From Saprospiraceae bacterium (GTDB lineage: Bacteria; Bacteroidota; Bacteroidia; Chitinophagales; Saprospiraceae): 64,000 bases of DNA. The notes under the pieces were generated by a model. That model was not told where the DNA came from and searched no databases. It saw only the letters and a list, made by a program, of their open reading frames with translations. Location of the stretch: assembly GCA_016710115.1 (NCBI GenBank), contig JADJLN010000024.1, positions 62,001 through 126,000 on the forward strand, read 5' to 3'. The translations under genes were made by a program, and so were the position numbers. This document shows, piece by piece, positions 39,095 through 48,324 of the stretch. Positions within the stretch are counted from its first letter, which is position 1; every line of letters begins with the position of its first letter.

Positions 39095-42000
39095 ATGAAA
39101 GTACAGTTTTCACATTGCATCCTCCTTCTGATCCTGTTCGTTGTTTTATTCGTGCCGCTCCGAGCACAGATCCCGGAGACACCTCCTGCACAAGTCTATG
39201 TTCTGGATGCACATCTTGATCCGGGTGCCGGCACGCTGGATGTGGAATACGATCTCCGGTATCGGAATGTATCAAGGGATACACTTTACGAACTTATATT
39301 CCACATCTGGGCCAATGCGTTTTCCCAACCCGGATCTGCTTTCGGAAAGCAAAAACTGATGTTCGATGATGCAGAATTCTATTTTACAAAATTATCTGAT
39401 CGCATCCAGTATCGATTCCTTCAGTTTTCTGAGGGACCAGGATTTCTGAAACATGAACCGGTTGGACCGGACCCCGACATCATTCGGATCACTTTGCGCA
39501 GTCCGTTATTGCCTGATGGAGAAGTCACTCTGCATGCCGACTACCAACTGGGATTGCCGAGCTTCCATTCCCGGCTTGGAACAGATGGACAGATCTGGCA
39601 ACTGGCGCACTGGTTTCCGAAGCCTGCACGTTATGTGGATCATCAATGGATGGCTATTCCCTATCTGGAACTCGGTGAATTCATCCAGGATTTTGCCACC
39701 TACCGGGTGAGTCTGACCCTTCCTGACAGCTTTGTGGTGGTTTCCACTGGAGCCCCGGCTGATGACGCCACCCGACAACACCGGGAATTGGCTCTGGAAA
39801 GATCCCGAAATGATGTGCCCGGATTGCCCGGAAAGGAAGGCTGGAGGACATGGGTCTTTGATGCCGGTTGGGTGCCCGATGTCGCATTGGCCTGCTCCCC
39901 GCACTATCTTCTTCGGGAAGAAGCGTTTCCATTAGCGGATGGCCGTGTCGTCATCGGACAATGTGCGCATACCCTGCATAACTATGTGCGATGGAAGGAA
40001 GCACTGACCTACGTGCGCCAATCCACCCGATTCTACGATCAGCATGTTGGACCCTATCCCTGGCCTTATGTATCCGCAGTGGAGGCGGTAAAGCAGTTTT
40101 CAGGCGGGATGGAGTATCCGATGATCACCTATATCCAACCCGGTCTGCCTCCATCTGCTCTGGAAGAAGTCATCGCCCATGAGATCGGGCACAACTGGTT
40201 TTATGGCGTGTTGTCGACCAATGAGCGGGATCAACCCTGGATGGACGAAGGATTGAACTCCTATTATGACCATCGGTATACAGCCTCTCATCAATCGGGT
40301 AGATCAATGAGTCTGTCTGTGAACCCGGAGGACTGGCTGGTGTATGGCGAGGCGGGAAAACGACTCTTGCCGATACCTGCGGATGGTGTCCGACATCTCC
40401 ATTCCGAGATTGACTATCAGACAGGAGCCTACACGATTCCTTCGCGCGCACTCGACCTCCTCGAGCAACTTCATGGTCAGGATGCTGTAGACCAGGCATT
40501 TCAAGGCTATTATCAGCGTTGGAAGTTTGATCATCCCCGGCCGGAAGACCTCCAGACTTCGCTTGAATCTCAATTCCAAATTCGTCTCGACTGGTTGTTC
40601 AACGAAGCCCTGTCAAAACCATTCGTTCGTGATCTGTCTATCCGAGAAATCAAACGAATTGACAATGCACTTCAGGTCAGAGTGAAGCAACGTGGCCTTT
40701 GTGGCGCACCCTGGGCACTCCATCAGGTGAAGGATCCATCCTCCAGGGAGACGGTCTGGTATCCGGGTTTTCGTGGAAAGGACACAACCGTGGTCATTGT
40801 TGCCGGACCGGATGTCAAATCCTTGTCAGTACAGGGAGGGATTCCTGATCTGCATCCTGCGAATGATCAGGTTCGGCTCAATGGTTGGTTCCCTCGCAAA
40901 TCGGGATGGGGCCTGGGGATCGGAGCCGGCGTGATCCATGCCACTAAATTCAAAACCTACATCCTTCCTGTGGCGGGCTTGAATGTTTATGACGGCTTTC
41001 AGGCCGGATTAGCGCTGCACAATCAGAAAGTGTATTACCAACCGGCAGGGTTTTTTGCAGGTGGGCTCTATGGATTTCGATCAAAGCGGATTGGCTACAC
41101 GGGTTCAGTGTATCAGGATATCTATTTCCGTGGTGGTCCCGATCTCATCCGTCTCGCCCTCAAAGTGCGATCAGCTGGCTTCTATGCTTTCGGGGAAGAA
41201 ACCCTCTCTTTTCATCGATTCAACCCATCGATTGAATGGCAAAGTCGGGCGGAGATGAGGACAGCAGAAACCCATTGGCGAGTTGGTCTTTTCGGGTGGT
41301 TGATCAGCAGACAGAAATTGGATTACAGCCAGGAGATTCCTGATGTAGATGATGATCTTGCATGGCATCGTATCCTGTCATTTCGATCGACCGTAACACA
41401 CCGTGATCCACTACTTCCCTGGTCCATTCATTTCGATGCGGAATATCAGCCCTATACGGACGGGTTCCGCCGAGAGCAGGCATACCTCAAAACGGGACTG
41501 GAGTTGAAACTGGCTACTCAGTTCTTGCACAAGCGGTTTTTTCGCGTCCGGGCATTTGTAGGCGGGTTCCCGTACAACACCCGGAGAGAGGCGGGCAATG
41601 TTTCCAATCCTTCCGCTCGTGGAAGTTTTGCATTGAGTTTCCAGGGGGTCAATGATTATCGGTTTGAGGAACCTTTTATCGGTCGGTCGGAACAGACCGG
41701 GTTTTCAAGTCAACAGATCCTGATCCGGGAAGGAGGATTCAAAACTGCATTAGGGCCGGCATTTGGTCAGGGGCAGAGTAACCACCTGATCTCGGCGATC
41801 AATGTACGCAGCGATTTGCCACTTGGTATTCGGCTGCCTGTTCAAATCTATTCGGATCTCGGGTACTGGTCAGATCGAACCTTTCTGGGCCAGAATGCCT
41901 CGTTTGCCGATCAGGTCTGGTGGGACATGGGGTTGCAAGTGAGTTTCCTGGATGATCGCCTCCAGGTATTTTTTCCTGTTGTTCAGAATAACAATCTGCA

Positions 42001-42103
42001 TACGCTGTTGAAACAGAGGGGGCCGTCTTACTGGAGCAGAATAACTTGGTCAATCAACCTGAATCTGATTCAGCTTCCCTGGGATTTCCCATCCCTGTTC
42101 TAG
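39095..42103 (+). CDS. M1-family metallopeptidase fused to a C-terminal beta-barrel
   Basis: 1002 aa. Signal peptide 1-25. The M1 catalytic domain has GGMEY at 337-341 (the aminopeptidase GxMEN variant), the zinc motif HEIGH at 362-366 and the third ligand Glu at 385, exactly 18 residues on (DQPWMDEG). After about residue 600 the sequence changes to long alternating strands: SGWGLGIGAGVIHATKFKTY, GFFAGGLYGFRSKRIGYTGSV, many aromatic-ended strands, to a final WDFPSLF. That reads as an outer-membrane barrel of about 400 residues. The enzyme would then be held at the outer membrane, trimming peptides for import. The M1 assignment is certain; the barrel is inferred from strand pattern only. Confidence 0.88.
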   Translation: MKVQFSHCILLLILFVVLFVPLRAQIPETPPAQVYVLDAHLDPGAGTLDVEYDLRYRNVSRDTLYELIFHIWANAFSQPGSAFGKQKLMFDDAEFYFTKLSDRIQYRFLQFSEGPGFLKHEPVGPDPDIIRITLRSPLLPDGEVTLHADYQLGLPSFHSRLGTDGQIWQLAHWFPKPARYVDHQWMAIPYLELGEFIQDFATYRVSLTLPDSFVVVSTGAPADDATRQHRELALERSRNDVPGLPGKEGWRTWVFDAGWVPDVALACSPHYLLREEAFPLADGRVVIGQCAHTLHNYVRWKEALTYVRQSTRFYDQHVGPYPWPYVSAVEAVKQFSGGMEYPMITYIQPGLPPSALEEVIAHEIGHNWFYGVLSTNERDQPWMDEGLNSYYDHRYTASHQSGRSMSLSVNPEDWLVYGEAGKRLLPIPADGVRHLHSEIDYQTGAYTIPSRALDLLEQLHGQDAVDQAFQGYYQRWKFDHPRPEDLQTSLESQFQIRLDWLFNEALSKPFVRDLSIREIKRIDNALQVRVKQRGLCGAPWALHQVKDPSSRETVWYPGFRGKDTTVVIVAGPDVKSLSVQGGIPDLHPANDQVRLNGWFPRKSGWGLGIGAGVIHATKFKTYILPVAGLNVYDGFQAGLALHNQKVYYQPAGFFAGGLYGFRSKRIGYTGSVYQDIYFRGGPDLIRLALKVRSAGFYAFGEETLSFHRFNPSIEWQSRAEMRTAETHWRVGLFGWLISRQKLDYSQEIPDVDDDLAWHRILSFRSTVTHRDPLLPWSIHFDAEYQPYTDGFRREQAYLKTGLELKLATQFLHKRFFRVRAFVGGFPYNTRREAGNVSNPSARGSFALSFQGVNDYRFEEPFIGRSEQTGFSSQQILIREGGFKTALGPAFGQGQSNHLISAINVRSDLPLGIRLPVQIYSDLGYWSDRTFLGQNASFADQVWWDMGLQVSFLDDRLQVFFPVVQNNNLHTLLKQRGPSYWSRITWSINLNLIQLPWDFPSLF

Positions 42104-42128
42104 AATCCCGGAGATTCGATATTGTGGG

Positions 42129-42136
42129 TAGCTTTG
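42129..42136 (+). promoter_or_regulatory. -7 promoter box for mscS
   Basis: TAGCTTTG matches TAnnTTTG, 9 bases before the ATG at 42146, suggesting a short leader. Confidence 0.45.
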
Positions 42137-42145
42137 TGTTCAACT

Positions 42146-42985
42146 ATGAATGATCTTCTCAAGATTGAATTATTCCATATCGGGAATTTCACCCTGACTG
42201 TTATCGAACTGGCACAGGCGCTGCTCGTTCTGGCATTTGCCTGGGTGATCACCTTTTTCGTCTCAAAATTGTTGCGTCGCTATTTCAGACGTAAAAATCT
42301 GGACATCGGCCGTTATTATTCGGTCAGCCGGTTGATCAGTTATATTATTTATGTGATCGCGTGGCTTTTTGCTTTTCAGGTCCTGGGCATTCAACTCAGT
42401 GTGATCTGGGCAGGAGCTGCAGCACTGCTGGTTGGATTGGGATTCGGATTACAGCATATATTTAATGATCTTATATCGGGCATTGTCCTGCTGATCGAAG
42501 GAACTGTAGCCGTCAATGATGTGGTCATTGTAGAAGGAATTGTCGGTGTTGTTCGTGCGATCGGGTTGCGCACTTCCAAAGTGGAAACACGCGATAAAGT
42601 GGTCATCATTATTCCCAATTCCAAACTGGTCTCCGAGAATGTCACCAACTGGAGTCACAATGACGCTTCAACCCGGTTTCAGGTCAAAGTCAGTGTCGCG
42701 TATGCATCGGACATTGATCTGGTGGAACGGTTGATGCTGGACGCCTGTCACCGCCACCCCCTGGTGCAAAAATCACCGCCGCCTAAAGTAGCATTCGAAG
42801 AATTTGGAGAGTCTTCTCTCGTATTTTCTGTCTATTTTTTCTCCGAAGAATTTCTGGCCATCGAATTTGTCAAGAGCGATCTTCGATTTGCGATCATGCG
42901 ATTGTTCAGAGAAAACGGGATTGAGATTCCGTTTCCGCAACGCGATCTGTGGATTCGGAATGCAGTTCAGCTCACTCAGGAATAA
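42146..42985 (+). CDS. MscS-family mechanosensitive ion channel
   Basis: The start at MNDLLKIELFHIGNFTLTVIEL (42146) follows the -7 box; earlier in-frame codons are inside the promoter. 279 aa. Three hydrophobic helices are followed by the pore helix region (VIWAGAAALLVGLGFGLQHIFNDLISGIVLLIEG), a hallmark of MscS. The cytoplasmic vestibule follows (VVIIPNSKLVSENVTNWS, then the C-terminal alpha/beta part). It releases solutes during osmotic downshock. The rRNA methyltransferase gene starts seven bases after its stop, so they are probably one transcript. Confidence 0.93.
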   Translation: MNDLLKIELFHIGNFTLTVIELAQALLVLAFAWVITFFVSKLLRRYFRRKNLDIGRYYSVSRLISYIIYVIAWLFAFQVLGIQLSVIWAGAAALLVGLGFGLQHIFNDLISGIVLLIEGTVAVNDVVIVEGIVGVVRAIGLRTSKVETRDKVVIIIPNSKLVSENVTNWSHNDASTRFQVKVSVAYASDIDLVERLMLDACHRHPLVQKSPPPKVAFEEFGESSLVFSVYFFSEEFLAIEFVKSDLRFAIMRLFRENGIEIPFPQRDLWIRNAVQLTQE

Positions 42986-42991
42986 CCCGTT

Positions 42992-44172
42992 ATGCATCCT
43001 GTTATCCAATTAAAAAAAGGGCGTGAAGTGCCCCTCTCTCGCCGTCATCCGTGGATTTTTTCAGGAGCAGTGCATCATATCGATGGACATCCGAATGATG
43101 GCGACAGGGTAATCGTTGCCAACCATCTGGGTCAGCAATTAGCCTGGGGACATTTTCATGATGGTTCCATTCTGGTCAAGGTGGTTTCGTTTGGTGGAGC
43201 ACCTCCCTCTGATCAACCCTTGACAGATGCATTGGAAGCTGCCGGGCATTACGGCAGCATATTGGTTATGGACCGGGAACAGAAACCACCGGTTTTCGGC
43301 TGGTTCATGGAGAGGGTGATCACCTGCCGGGATTGATCATCGATATCTACAATACAACTGCTGTTTTTCAAGCCCATTCGATCGGGATGTACAGGGAGCG
43401 GGAATCTATTATTGCGGCGTTATTGAAATTGGACGGGTTACCAATTTCTCATGTTTTTGATAAATCCCGAACAACATTACCTCCCCATTTTGCTTCTACC
43501 ATTCGAGATGGATATATGTATGGTGAAGACGGCGAAAACCATTTCACGGAATACGGCATTCCCTTTCTGGCACAGTGGGATGGTGGACAAAAAACCGGCT
43601 TTTTTCTAGACCAGCGTGAAAATCGAAAACTCCTCCAACGCTATTCTGCTGGCAAGTCAGTCCTCAATGCCTTTTCATACAGTGGAGGGTTCAGTATTTA
43701 TGCCTTAAAGGGAGGAGCGACTGAGGTGTCATCTGTTGATGTCTCCGCAAAAGCACTGACACTTCTGGAAGCAAATCTGTCTCTGTCGGAATTGAATGAA
43801 CAGAATCACATTTCCGTTGAAGCCGATGTCCTCAATTATCTGCGCGAGCATGAACAGCTCTGGGATATCGTCATCCTAGACCCACCCGCCTTTGCCAAAA
43901 GCATGAACAAACGCCATCAGGCCGTACAGGGATATAAACGGTTGAATGCACTTGGCATGAAACGGGTGCGTCCCGGAGGGTTGTTATTTACCTTCAGTTG
44001 CAGTCAGGTTGTCGATACACAGTTATTTCGGGATACAATCACAGCTGCTGCCCTGGAGGCTGGACGGGAAGCCAAAATTCTACACGTGCTTTCTCAGGGC
44101 CCGGATCATCCCGTGAACCTGGTTTTGCCTGAAACCAGCTACCTGAAAGGATTGGTACTCGAAATTCGATAA
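42992..44172 (+). CDS. rlmI: Class I SAM-dependent rRNA large-subunit methyltransferase (RlmI-like), one frameshift
   Basis: The N-terminal PUA domain reads LKKGREVPLSRRHPWIFSGAV to GDRVIVANHLGQQLAWG. One G is missing from the run at 43244-43246. With it restored the linker reads GALRQHIGYGPGTETTGFRLVHGEGDHLPGLIID and joins the methyltransferase domain, total 393 aa. The SAM site is VLNAFSYSGGFSIYALKGGA with the acidic VSSVDVS; the base-binding loop is DIVILDPPAFAKS; a Cys follows in TFSCSQVVD. RlmI methylates C1962 (m5C) of 23S rRNA. The acylphosphatase gene starts immediately at the next base. The symbol is by family; substrate site not provable here. Confidence 0.9.
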
Positions 44173-44445
44173 ATGGACGTACAGATACGCATACGGATTA
44201 CTGGAAAGGTGCAGGGAGTCTGGTTTCGGCAGTGCACCCGAGAAAAGGCCATTGATCTGAATCTGCAGGGGTGGGTCAGAAATGACGACGACGGATCGGT
44301 CATTATCGTAGCTGCTGGCAAAAGGGACCAGCTCAACCAATTTGTCGAATGGGTCCATCAGGGTTCTCCCCAATCAAGGGTTGATGACGTATTGATAACA
44401 GAAGAACCAGCATCTGCCTTTGAAGGATTTGTCATAGTCAGGTAA
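44173..44445 (+). CDS. acyP: Acylphosphatase
   Basis: 90 aa, the usual family size. The catalytic residues are Arg19 in GVWFRQCT and Asn37 in GWVRNDDDG, with the KVQGV start. It hydrolyses acyl phosphates such as acetyl or carbamoyl phosphate in the cytosol. Start follows the methyltransferase stop with no gap, so it is the third gene of the mscS-rlmI-acyP unit. Confidence 0.94.
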   Translation: MDVQIRIRITGKVQGVWFRQCTREKAIDLNLQGWVRNDDDGSVIIVAAGKRDQLNQFVEWVHQGSPQSRVDDVLITEEPASAFEGFVIVR

Positions 44446-44478
44446 GTGTGTATGCTGGAAGGTCTGCTTTTGAATGTG

Positions 44479-44486
44479 TAGTTTTG
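44479..44486 (+). promoter_or_regulatory. -7 promoter box for the OmpH-like gene
   Basis: TAGTTTTG matches TAnnTTTG, 20 bases before the ATG at 44507. Confidence 0.5.
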
Positions 44487-44506
44487 CAGCTCAAAATCTA
44501 TGTGTC

Positions 44507-45091
44507 ATGAATCGAATACTACTGGGATTGAATATCCTTCTTTTTCTCGCTGTCGGTTATTTGTTCCTGGATAAATTCAGCTCTTCCGAGACATCCACAT
44601 CGACAGACTCGGTTTCCCTGCCTGCAGACAATGCGTTGAACATAGTCTATGTCAATACGGATACATTGTTGAATCAATATACGTTGTTCAGGGATCAGCA
44701 GAAAGCGATCAGTGCGCGTGAGGAATCAGCGGATGCCAAACTCAAAGCCCAGGCCAGGGCACTGGAAAGGGAGATCATGATGTTGAACGAAAAAGCCAGC
44801 AAGGGGACGATGACGCCCAAGGATCTGCAAGCAGAAGAGCAGCGGCTCACGATAAAACAACAACAGTTGATGTCCGATCAGGAAGCGATCACCAAGGAAT
44901 TGATGGCAGAGTCCAGCCGGATCAATGATGCCTTACAACAGGAGATCACCTCAACACTTCGTGTCATTCAGGCACAATACAATTATGATTATGTGCTGAG
45001 CTATGGCGGTGGATCGCCGGTGCTGGCTGTCAATGACAGTTTCGACATTACCAATGAAGTCATCAACCGGTTGAACAAACCAAAGGAATAA
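44507..45091 (+). CDS. OmpH/Skp-family periplasmic chaperone
   Basis: The start at MNRILLGLNILLFLAVGYLFLD (44507) gives an N-terminal signal/anchor helix; the open frame before it is promoter sequence. 194 aa. After a Ser/Thr spacer the family core begins NIVYVNTDTLLNQYTLF, then a long charged coiled coil (KAISAREESADAKLKAQARALEREIMML to LMAESSRINDALQQEI), then the strand YNYDYVLSYGGGSPVLAVNDSFDIT typical for the C-terminal Skp body. Skp-type proteins hold unfolded outer-membrane proteins in the periplasm. With surA, this window carries two independent folding routes. A hairpin terminator follows. Confidence 0.9.
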   Translation: MNRILLGLNILLFLAVGYLFLDKFSSSETSTSTDSVSLPADNALNIVYVNTDTLLNQYTLFRDQQKAISAREESADAKLKAQARALEREIMMLNEKASKGTMTPKDLQAEEQRLTIKQQQLMSDQEAITKELMAESSRINDALQQEITSTLRVIQAQYNYDYVLSYGGGSPVLAVNDSFDITNEVINRLNKPKE

Positions 45092-45169
45092 TCTTCTTCC
45101 TGTCGAATTCGGGCAGAAGCATTCCCGTTTACACAGTTCCGGTCAATTCAGATCTGGTTAGATTATAAA

Positions 45170-45201
45170 AAAGGCTGCCGAATAAACCATCGGCAGCCTT
45201 T
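45170..45201. terminator. Hairpin terminator between the OmpH-like and AT-hook genes
   Basis: AAGGCTGCCGA at 45171-45181 pairs with TCGGCAGCCTT at 45190-45200, followed by TCTTTTTG on the plus strand and preceded by A-rich sequence, so it can serve both convergent genes. Confidence 0.85.
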
Positions 45202-45229
45202 CTTTTTGTTCGACTCGAAGCGAGAGAAA

Positions 45230-45993
45230 TCAGGATTTCTTCGCCCGAGCAGGTGTAGCCTTCTTGGCTGTTCCAGCAGCCTTTGCCGGACGGCCACGAC
45301 GCTTCGGAGCAGCCGCCTTTGGTGCATCCGCAGTTGTTGCTGCAGGTGCTGCAGGCGCAGCTGAAGTTGCCTTCGCTGCCGCTGGACGACCGCGACGCTT
45401 CGCTGGTGTTTTTGCAGCTGTCGTTGCGCTCTTCGCCTTTGCCGGACGGCCACGACGCTTTGCAGCAGCCTTAGGTGCATCTGCAGTTGTAGCAGCAGCA
45501 GTTTTAGCAGCAGTTTTAGCAGCAGGTGCTGCTTTCGCCTTTGCCGGACGGCCACGACGCTTCGCTGGTGCCTTTGCAGCTGTGCTTGCACTCTTTGCCT
45601 TTGCCGGACGGCCACGACGTGACGGAGCAGCCTTAGGTGCATCCGTGGATGTTGCTGTAGCTGCAGCAGTTGTTGCTTTGGCTGCCGCTGGACGACCGCG
45701 ACGCTTTGATGGAGTAGCCTTCGCTTTGGTCTTGGCTGTTTTTGCTTTTGCTTTCTCCTTCACCAATGCAGCTTTGGCACGTTCTTTTCCTTTTTCGCAG
45801 TTGTACGCGCTTTTGCCTTTTCTGCAGCAAGGCGATCTTTTTTCTCCTTAGCCAGAGCAGTACGCAGTTGCTTTTCCAGATCAGTTACCATTTTACTGGT
45901 TGAACTTGCCTGGAAGGCCAACTTCTTCAATTCTGACTGATACGATTCCAGAAGACCTTGTAATTCCTGAATGCTCAAACGAGTGGTTGCCAT
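45230..45993 (-). CDS. Histone-H1-like AT-hook DNA-binding protein, one frameshift
   Basis: The start at MATTRLSIQELQGLLESY (45993). The first 75 residues form an amphipathic coiled-coil-like helix (SYQSELKKLAFQASSTSKMVTDLEKQL). After one A is restored near 45781-45788 the frame continues KRAKAALVKEKAKAKTAK into a Lys/Ala/Pro-rich tail. The tail has six AT-hook-like cores RRGRP, spaced by Ala-Lys-Thr linkers; total 254 aa. Such proteins bind the minor groove of AT-rich DNA and compact or bend the chromosome; H1-like examples are known in Bacteroidota. The linkers repeat with a period of about 54 residues. The opposite-strand open frame over the same region is an artefact of this composition. 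Confidence 0.88.
45254..45715. repeat. Internal tandem repeats encoding AT-hook modules
   Basis: The motif GCCGGACGGCCACGACG (coding RRGRP) recurs along the 3' part of the AT-hook gene, with RRGRP modules alternating in a larger unit of about 160 bp. Repeats like this change copy number easily, so length differences between strains are expected. Confidence 0.7.
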
Positions 45994-46019
45994 TGTTCCT
46001 GTTTTAATGAAAATTTTTG

Positions 46020-46027
46020 CAAATATA
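46020..46027 (-). promoter_or_regulatory. -7 promoter box for the AT-hook gene
   Basis: On the minus strand TATATTTG matches TAnnTTTG, 26 bases before the start at 45993. Confidence 0.5.
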
Positions 46028-46122
46028 AGTAAGTTCAACTTCTGTTAAACGTATTTCTTTCAGATTGTTTTGTGGTAACCCACAATTTCAGTCATTTTTT
46101 TATCCGCGATCCAGATAAAGCC

Positions 46123-47499
46123 TTATCCAAGGGGTTGCTGAACTTCCTTTTGTTGGACTGGCCGATCAGCGGGAACGGTAGCTTCACAAATCAAATCGGC
46201 CTGGAGTGATTCCAGCTGAAGGTTCATTAAATCATTCACAGCACCCGCATGTTCATCGACCCGAAAGGGAATATAGTTATCCGTATACCCGCCCAAGAAA
46301 CCAGATCGTTTGTCTTGCTCCAGCAAACAACTGCGTACCTGACCAATATGTTCATGATAAAACGCAGCTTTCTTCTTATTGGATAAAAACCGCAAGATCG
46401 CATTCCTCTCCTTGCGAATGGACATAGGCACGATACCTGCCATTTCTATTGCTGGTGTATTCTTCCTTTCGGAATAGGTAAATACATGCAAATAACTGAC
46501 CTGCAAATCCTCCAGGAACTGCACTGTATCCTTGAAATCGGTATCTGTCTCACCGGGAAACCCGACAATGACATCGACCCCGATACACGCATGTGGCATC
46601 AGCGTTTTAATCCAGCTTACACGTTCAGCATACAATTCACGTGTATATCTCCGTCGCATGGCCCGCAACTGTCTGTTATTGCCGGATTGCAGGGGCATAT
46701 GCAAATGGGGCATAAACCGGTCAGATCCAGCAATGAACTCCAGGATCTCGCGTGTACATAAATTGGGCTCGATGGAGGAGATACGAAAACGTGGAATATC
46801 TTCCACTCGATCCAGGGCCCTGATCAGATCGATAAATAATGCCTCCTTTTTTACTTTTTGCCCTTCAATAACTGCAGTACCATTTCCGAAATCACCGATA
46901 TTGACTCCTGTCAGGACAATTTCCTGAACACCCTGCTCTGCCAATAATCTGGCATTACGCACCACTTGATCAACCTCATCACTTCGACTTGCGCCCCGAG
47001 CGAGCGGAATGGTGCAGAATGTGCACTTGTAATCACATCCATCCTGCACTTTCAGAAATGATCGGGTCCGGTCTCCGAAAGAAAAAGCAGATGTGAATAT
47101 ATTGGCTTCCTGGATGCTGTCGGCATAGATCCGCACCCCTGCTTCGCCGAGTAGAAAGGGTTCGAGATAATCCAGGATGCGAAATTTTTCAGATGCACCC
47201 AGGACGAGGTCCACGCCGGGTATTTCCGCTATCTCCTGAGGTTTCAATTGTGCATAACAGCCGGTAACAACAACATTGGCCTGAGGATTTCGCCGCATTG
47301 CCTGACGGACTGTCTGACGGCATTTCTGATCGGCAAAATCGGTTACAGAACAGGTATTGATCACATAGATGTCGGCTTCTTCGGAAAAATCACTGACCAG
47401 ATATCCCTTGTCTTCAAACAATCGGCTCAAAGCGGATGTCTCAGAAAAGTTGAGTTTGCAACCCAATGTGTGAAAAGCGACGGATCGGGGTGTGGCCAT
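46123..47499 (-). CDS. mtaB: tRNA t6A37 methylthiotransferase MtaB
   Basis: The start at MATPRSVAFHTLGCKLN (47499) matches the family; upstream codons do not. 458 aa. Cluster-binding Cys of the N-terminal UPF0004 domain: HTLGCKLN, INTCSVTD, VTGCYAQL. The radical-SAM motif is CDYKCTFC (C-x3-C-x2-C). The C-terminal TRAM-like part covers RSCLLEQDKRSGFLGGYTDNYIPF. It adds a methylthio group to t6A37 of tRNAs reading ANN codons. It stands alone between the AT-hook gene and a terminator. Confidence 0.94.
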   Translation of the reverse strand: MATPRSVAFHTLGCKLNFSETSALSRLFEDKGYLVSDFSEEADIYVINTCSVTDFADQKCRQTVRQAMRRNPQANVVVTGCYAQLKPQEIAEIPGVDLVLGASEKFRILDYLEPFLLGEAGVRIYADSIQEANIFTSAFSFGDRTRSFLKVQDGCDYKCTFCTIPLARGASRSDEVDQVVRNARLLAEQGVQEIVLTGVNIGDFGNGTAVIEGQKVKKEALFIDLIRALDRVEDIPRFRISSIEPNLCTREILEFIAGSDRFMPHLHMPLQSGNNRQLRAMRRRYTRELYAERVSWIKTLMPHACIGVDVIVGFPGETDTDFKDTVQFLEDLQVSYLHVFTYSERKNTPAIEMAGIVPMSIRKERNAILRFLSNKKKAAFYHEHIGQVRSCLLEQDKRSGFLGGYTDNYIPFRVDEHAGAVNDLMNLQLESLQADLICEATVPADRPVQQKEVQQPLG

Positions 47500-47535
47500 A
47501 GGGGGTAAAAATACACCATTGCCCGCAAAGGTCAA

Positions 47536-47564
47536 AAAGGCCCCGGCGATATGCCGGGGCCTTT
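47536..47564 (-). terminator. Strong hairpin terminator after the PepSY-like lipoprotein
   Basis: AAAGGCCCCGGC at 47536-47547 pairs perfectly with GCCGGGGCCTTT at 47553-47564 around GATAT; a T-run (A-run on plus) flanks it. Located 29 bases past the lipoprotein stop. Confidence 0.9.
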
Positions 47565-47592
47565 GGAACAATTCAAAACACGTTGGCGATCC

Positions 47593-48324
47593 TTATGGTC
47601 TCGTGAACAAGAAGTTTCCATCTGTATCAAAAACAATGACCCTTCGTCCATCAGGAGTCAGTATTCCGACTACGATGAACTTATCCTTTTTACGGCAGGC
47701 TACTTTCACTTCCGCATCCGGATAATTGATACTGATATAATCGGAGATCTCTGTTGGCAATTCTGCGGCTTCAACCCAGTTGCAATAGGACGGACAATGG
47801 TAAAAACCGGCTGCCTCTTTCAGGAACGTGCCATCCAGATCAAATACCAGGATCTTTCTGGAATCCAGCAAGACAAGAATGACATCATTTTTTTCCTTGC
47901 CACCCTTAATCGTTGCATCCGGATAGTTTGTAGACACATAGTCCTGAATCAATTCAGACAATTCTTCTACCTTGATCCATGTCCCCTTTCCACCACAGGG
48001 ACCAAATCTGTTCCACAAGAACAACCGTTTTGTGGAATGCAGCCGGCGACCTGCCTCGCTATAATAAATCGTCTCTTCATCGCCCATGATCAGTTCATAA
48101 CCGGCATTGCTGACGTAATTCACTTCTTCGACATACGAGTCGAAATTGTACAGGTCGAGATCTTCCTGTATCCCTTCCGGTAATACAGCAGGACTAATCC
48201 ACTCTTTTGCAGTAGAGGTGGCAATTTCCTCCACAAGTACATTGTCGTCCAGAATCGCTTCCTTGTTACAGGAAATGACGCCAACCAGCAGGATACAACT
48301 GAGAAAAAACAGCATCTTTTTCAT
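47593..48324 (-). CDS. PepSY-like lipoprotein with two repeat domains
   Basis: The start at MKKMLFFLSCILLVGVISC (48324) ends in a lipobox Cys (VGVISCNK), so the protein is lipid-anchored. Two similar modules follow: WIKVEELSELIQDYVSTNYPDATIK to ILVFDLDGTFL, and WVEAAELPTEISDYISINYPDAEVK to VIVFDTDGNFL. This is the pattern of the PepSY-like family (putative beta-lactamase-inhibitor-like fold), found as periplasmic proteins of unknown function in Bacteroidota. An extra segment with a Cys pair (FGPCGGKG) precedes the first module and another Cys pair (FYHCPSYCNW) the second. It is monocistronic. Confidence 0.85.
   Translation of the reverse strand: MKKMLFFLSCILLVGVISCNKEAILDDNVLVEEIATSTAKEWISPAVLPEGIQEDLDLYNFDSYVEEVNYVSNAGYELIMGDEETIYYSEAGRRLHSTKRLFLWNRFGPCGGKGTWIKVEELSELIQDYVSTNYPDATIKGGKEKNDVILVLLDSRKILVFDLDGTFLKEAAGFYHCPSYCNWVEAAELPTEISDYISINYPDAEVKVACRKKDKFIVVGILTPDGRRVIVFDTDGNFLFTRP

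Noticed and set aside
45264..45851. 195-codon open frame opposite the AT-hook gene
   Set aside because: Ala/Arg-rich composition is what the antisense of a Lys/Ala repeat gives; no start signal or domain, and the minus strand has the promoter and sensible protein.
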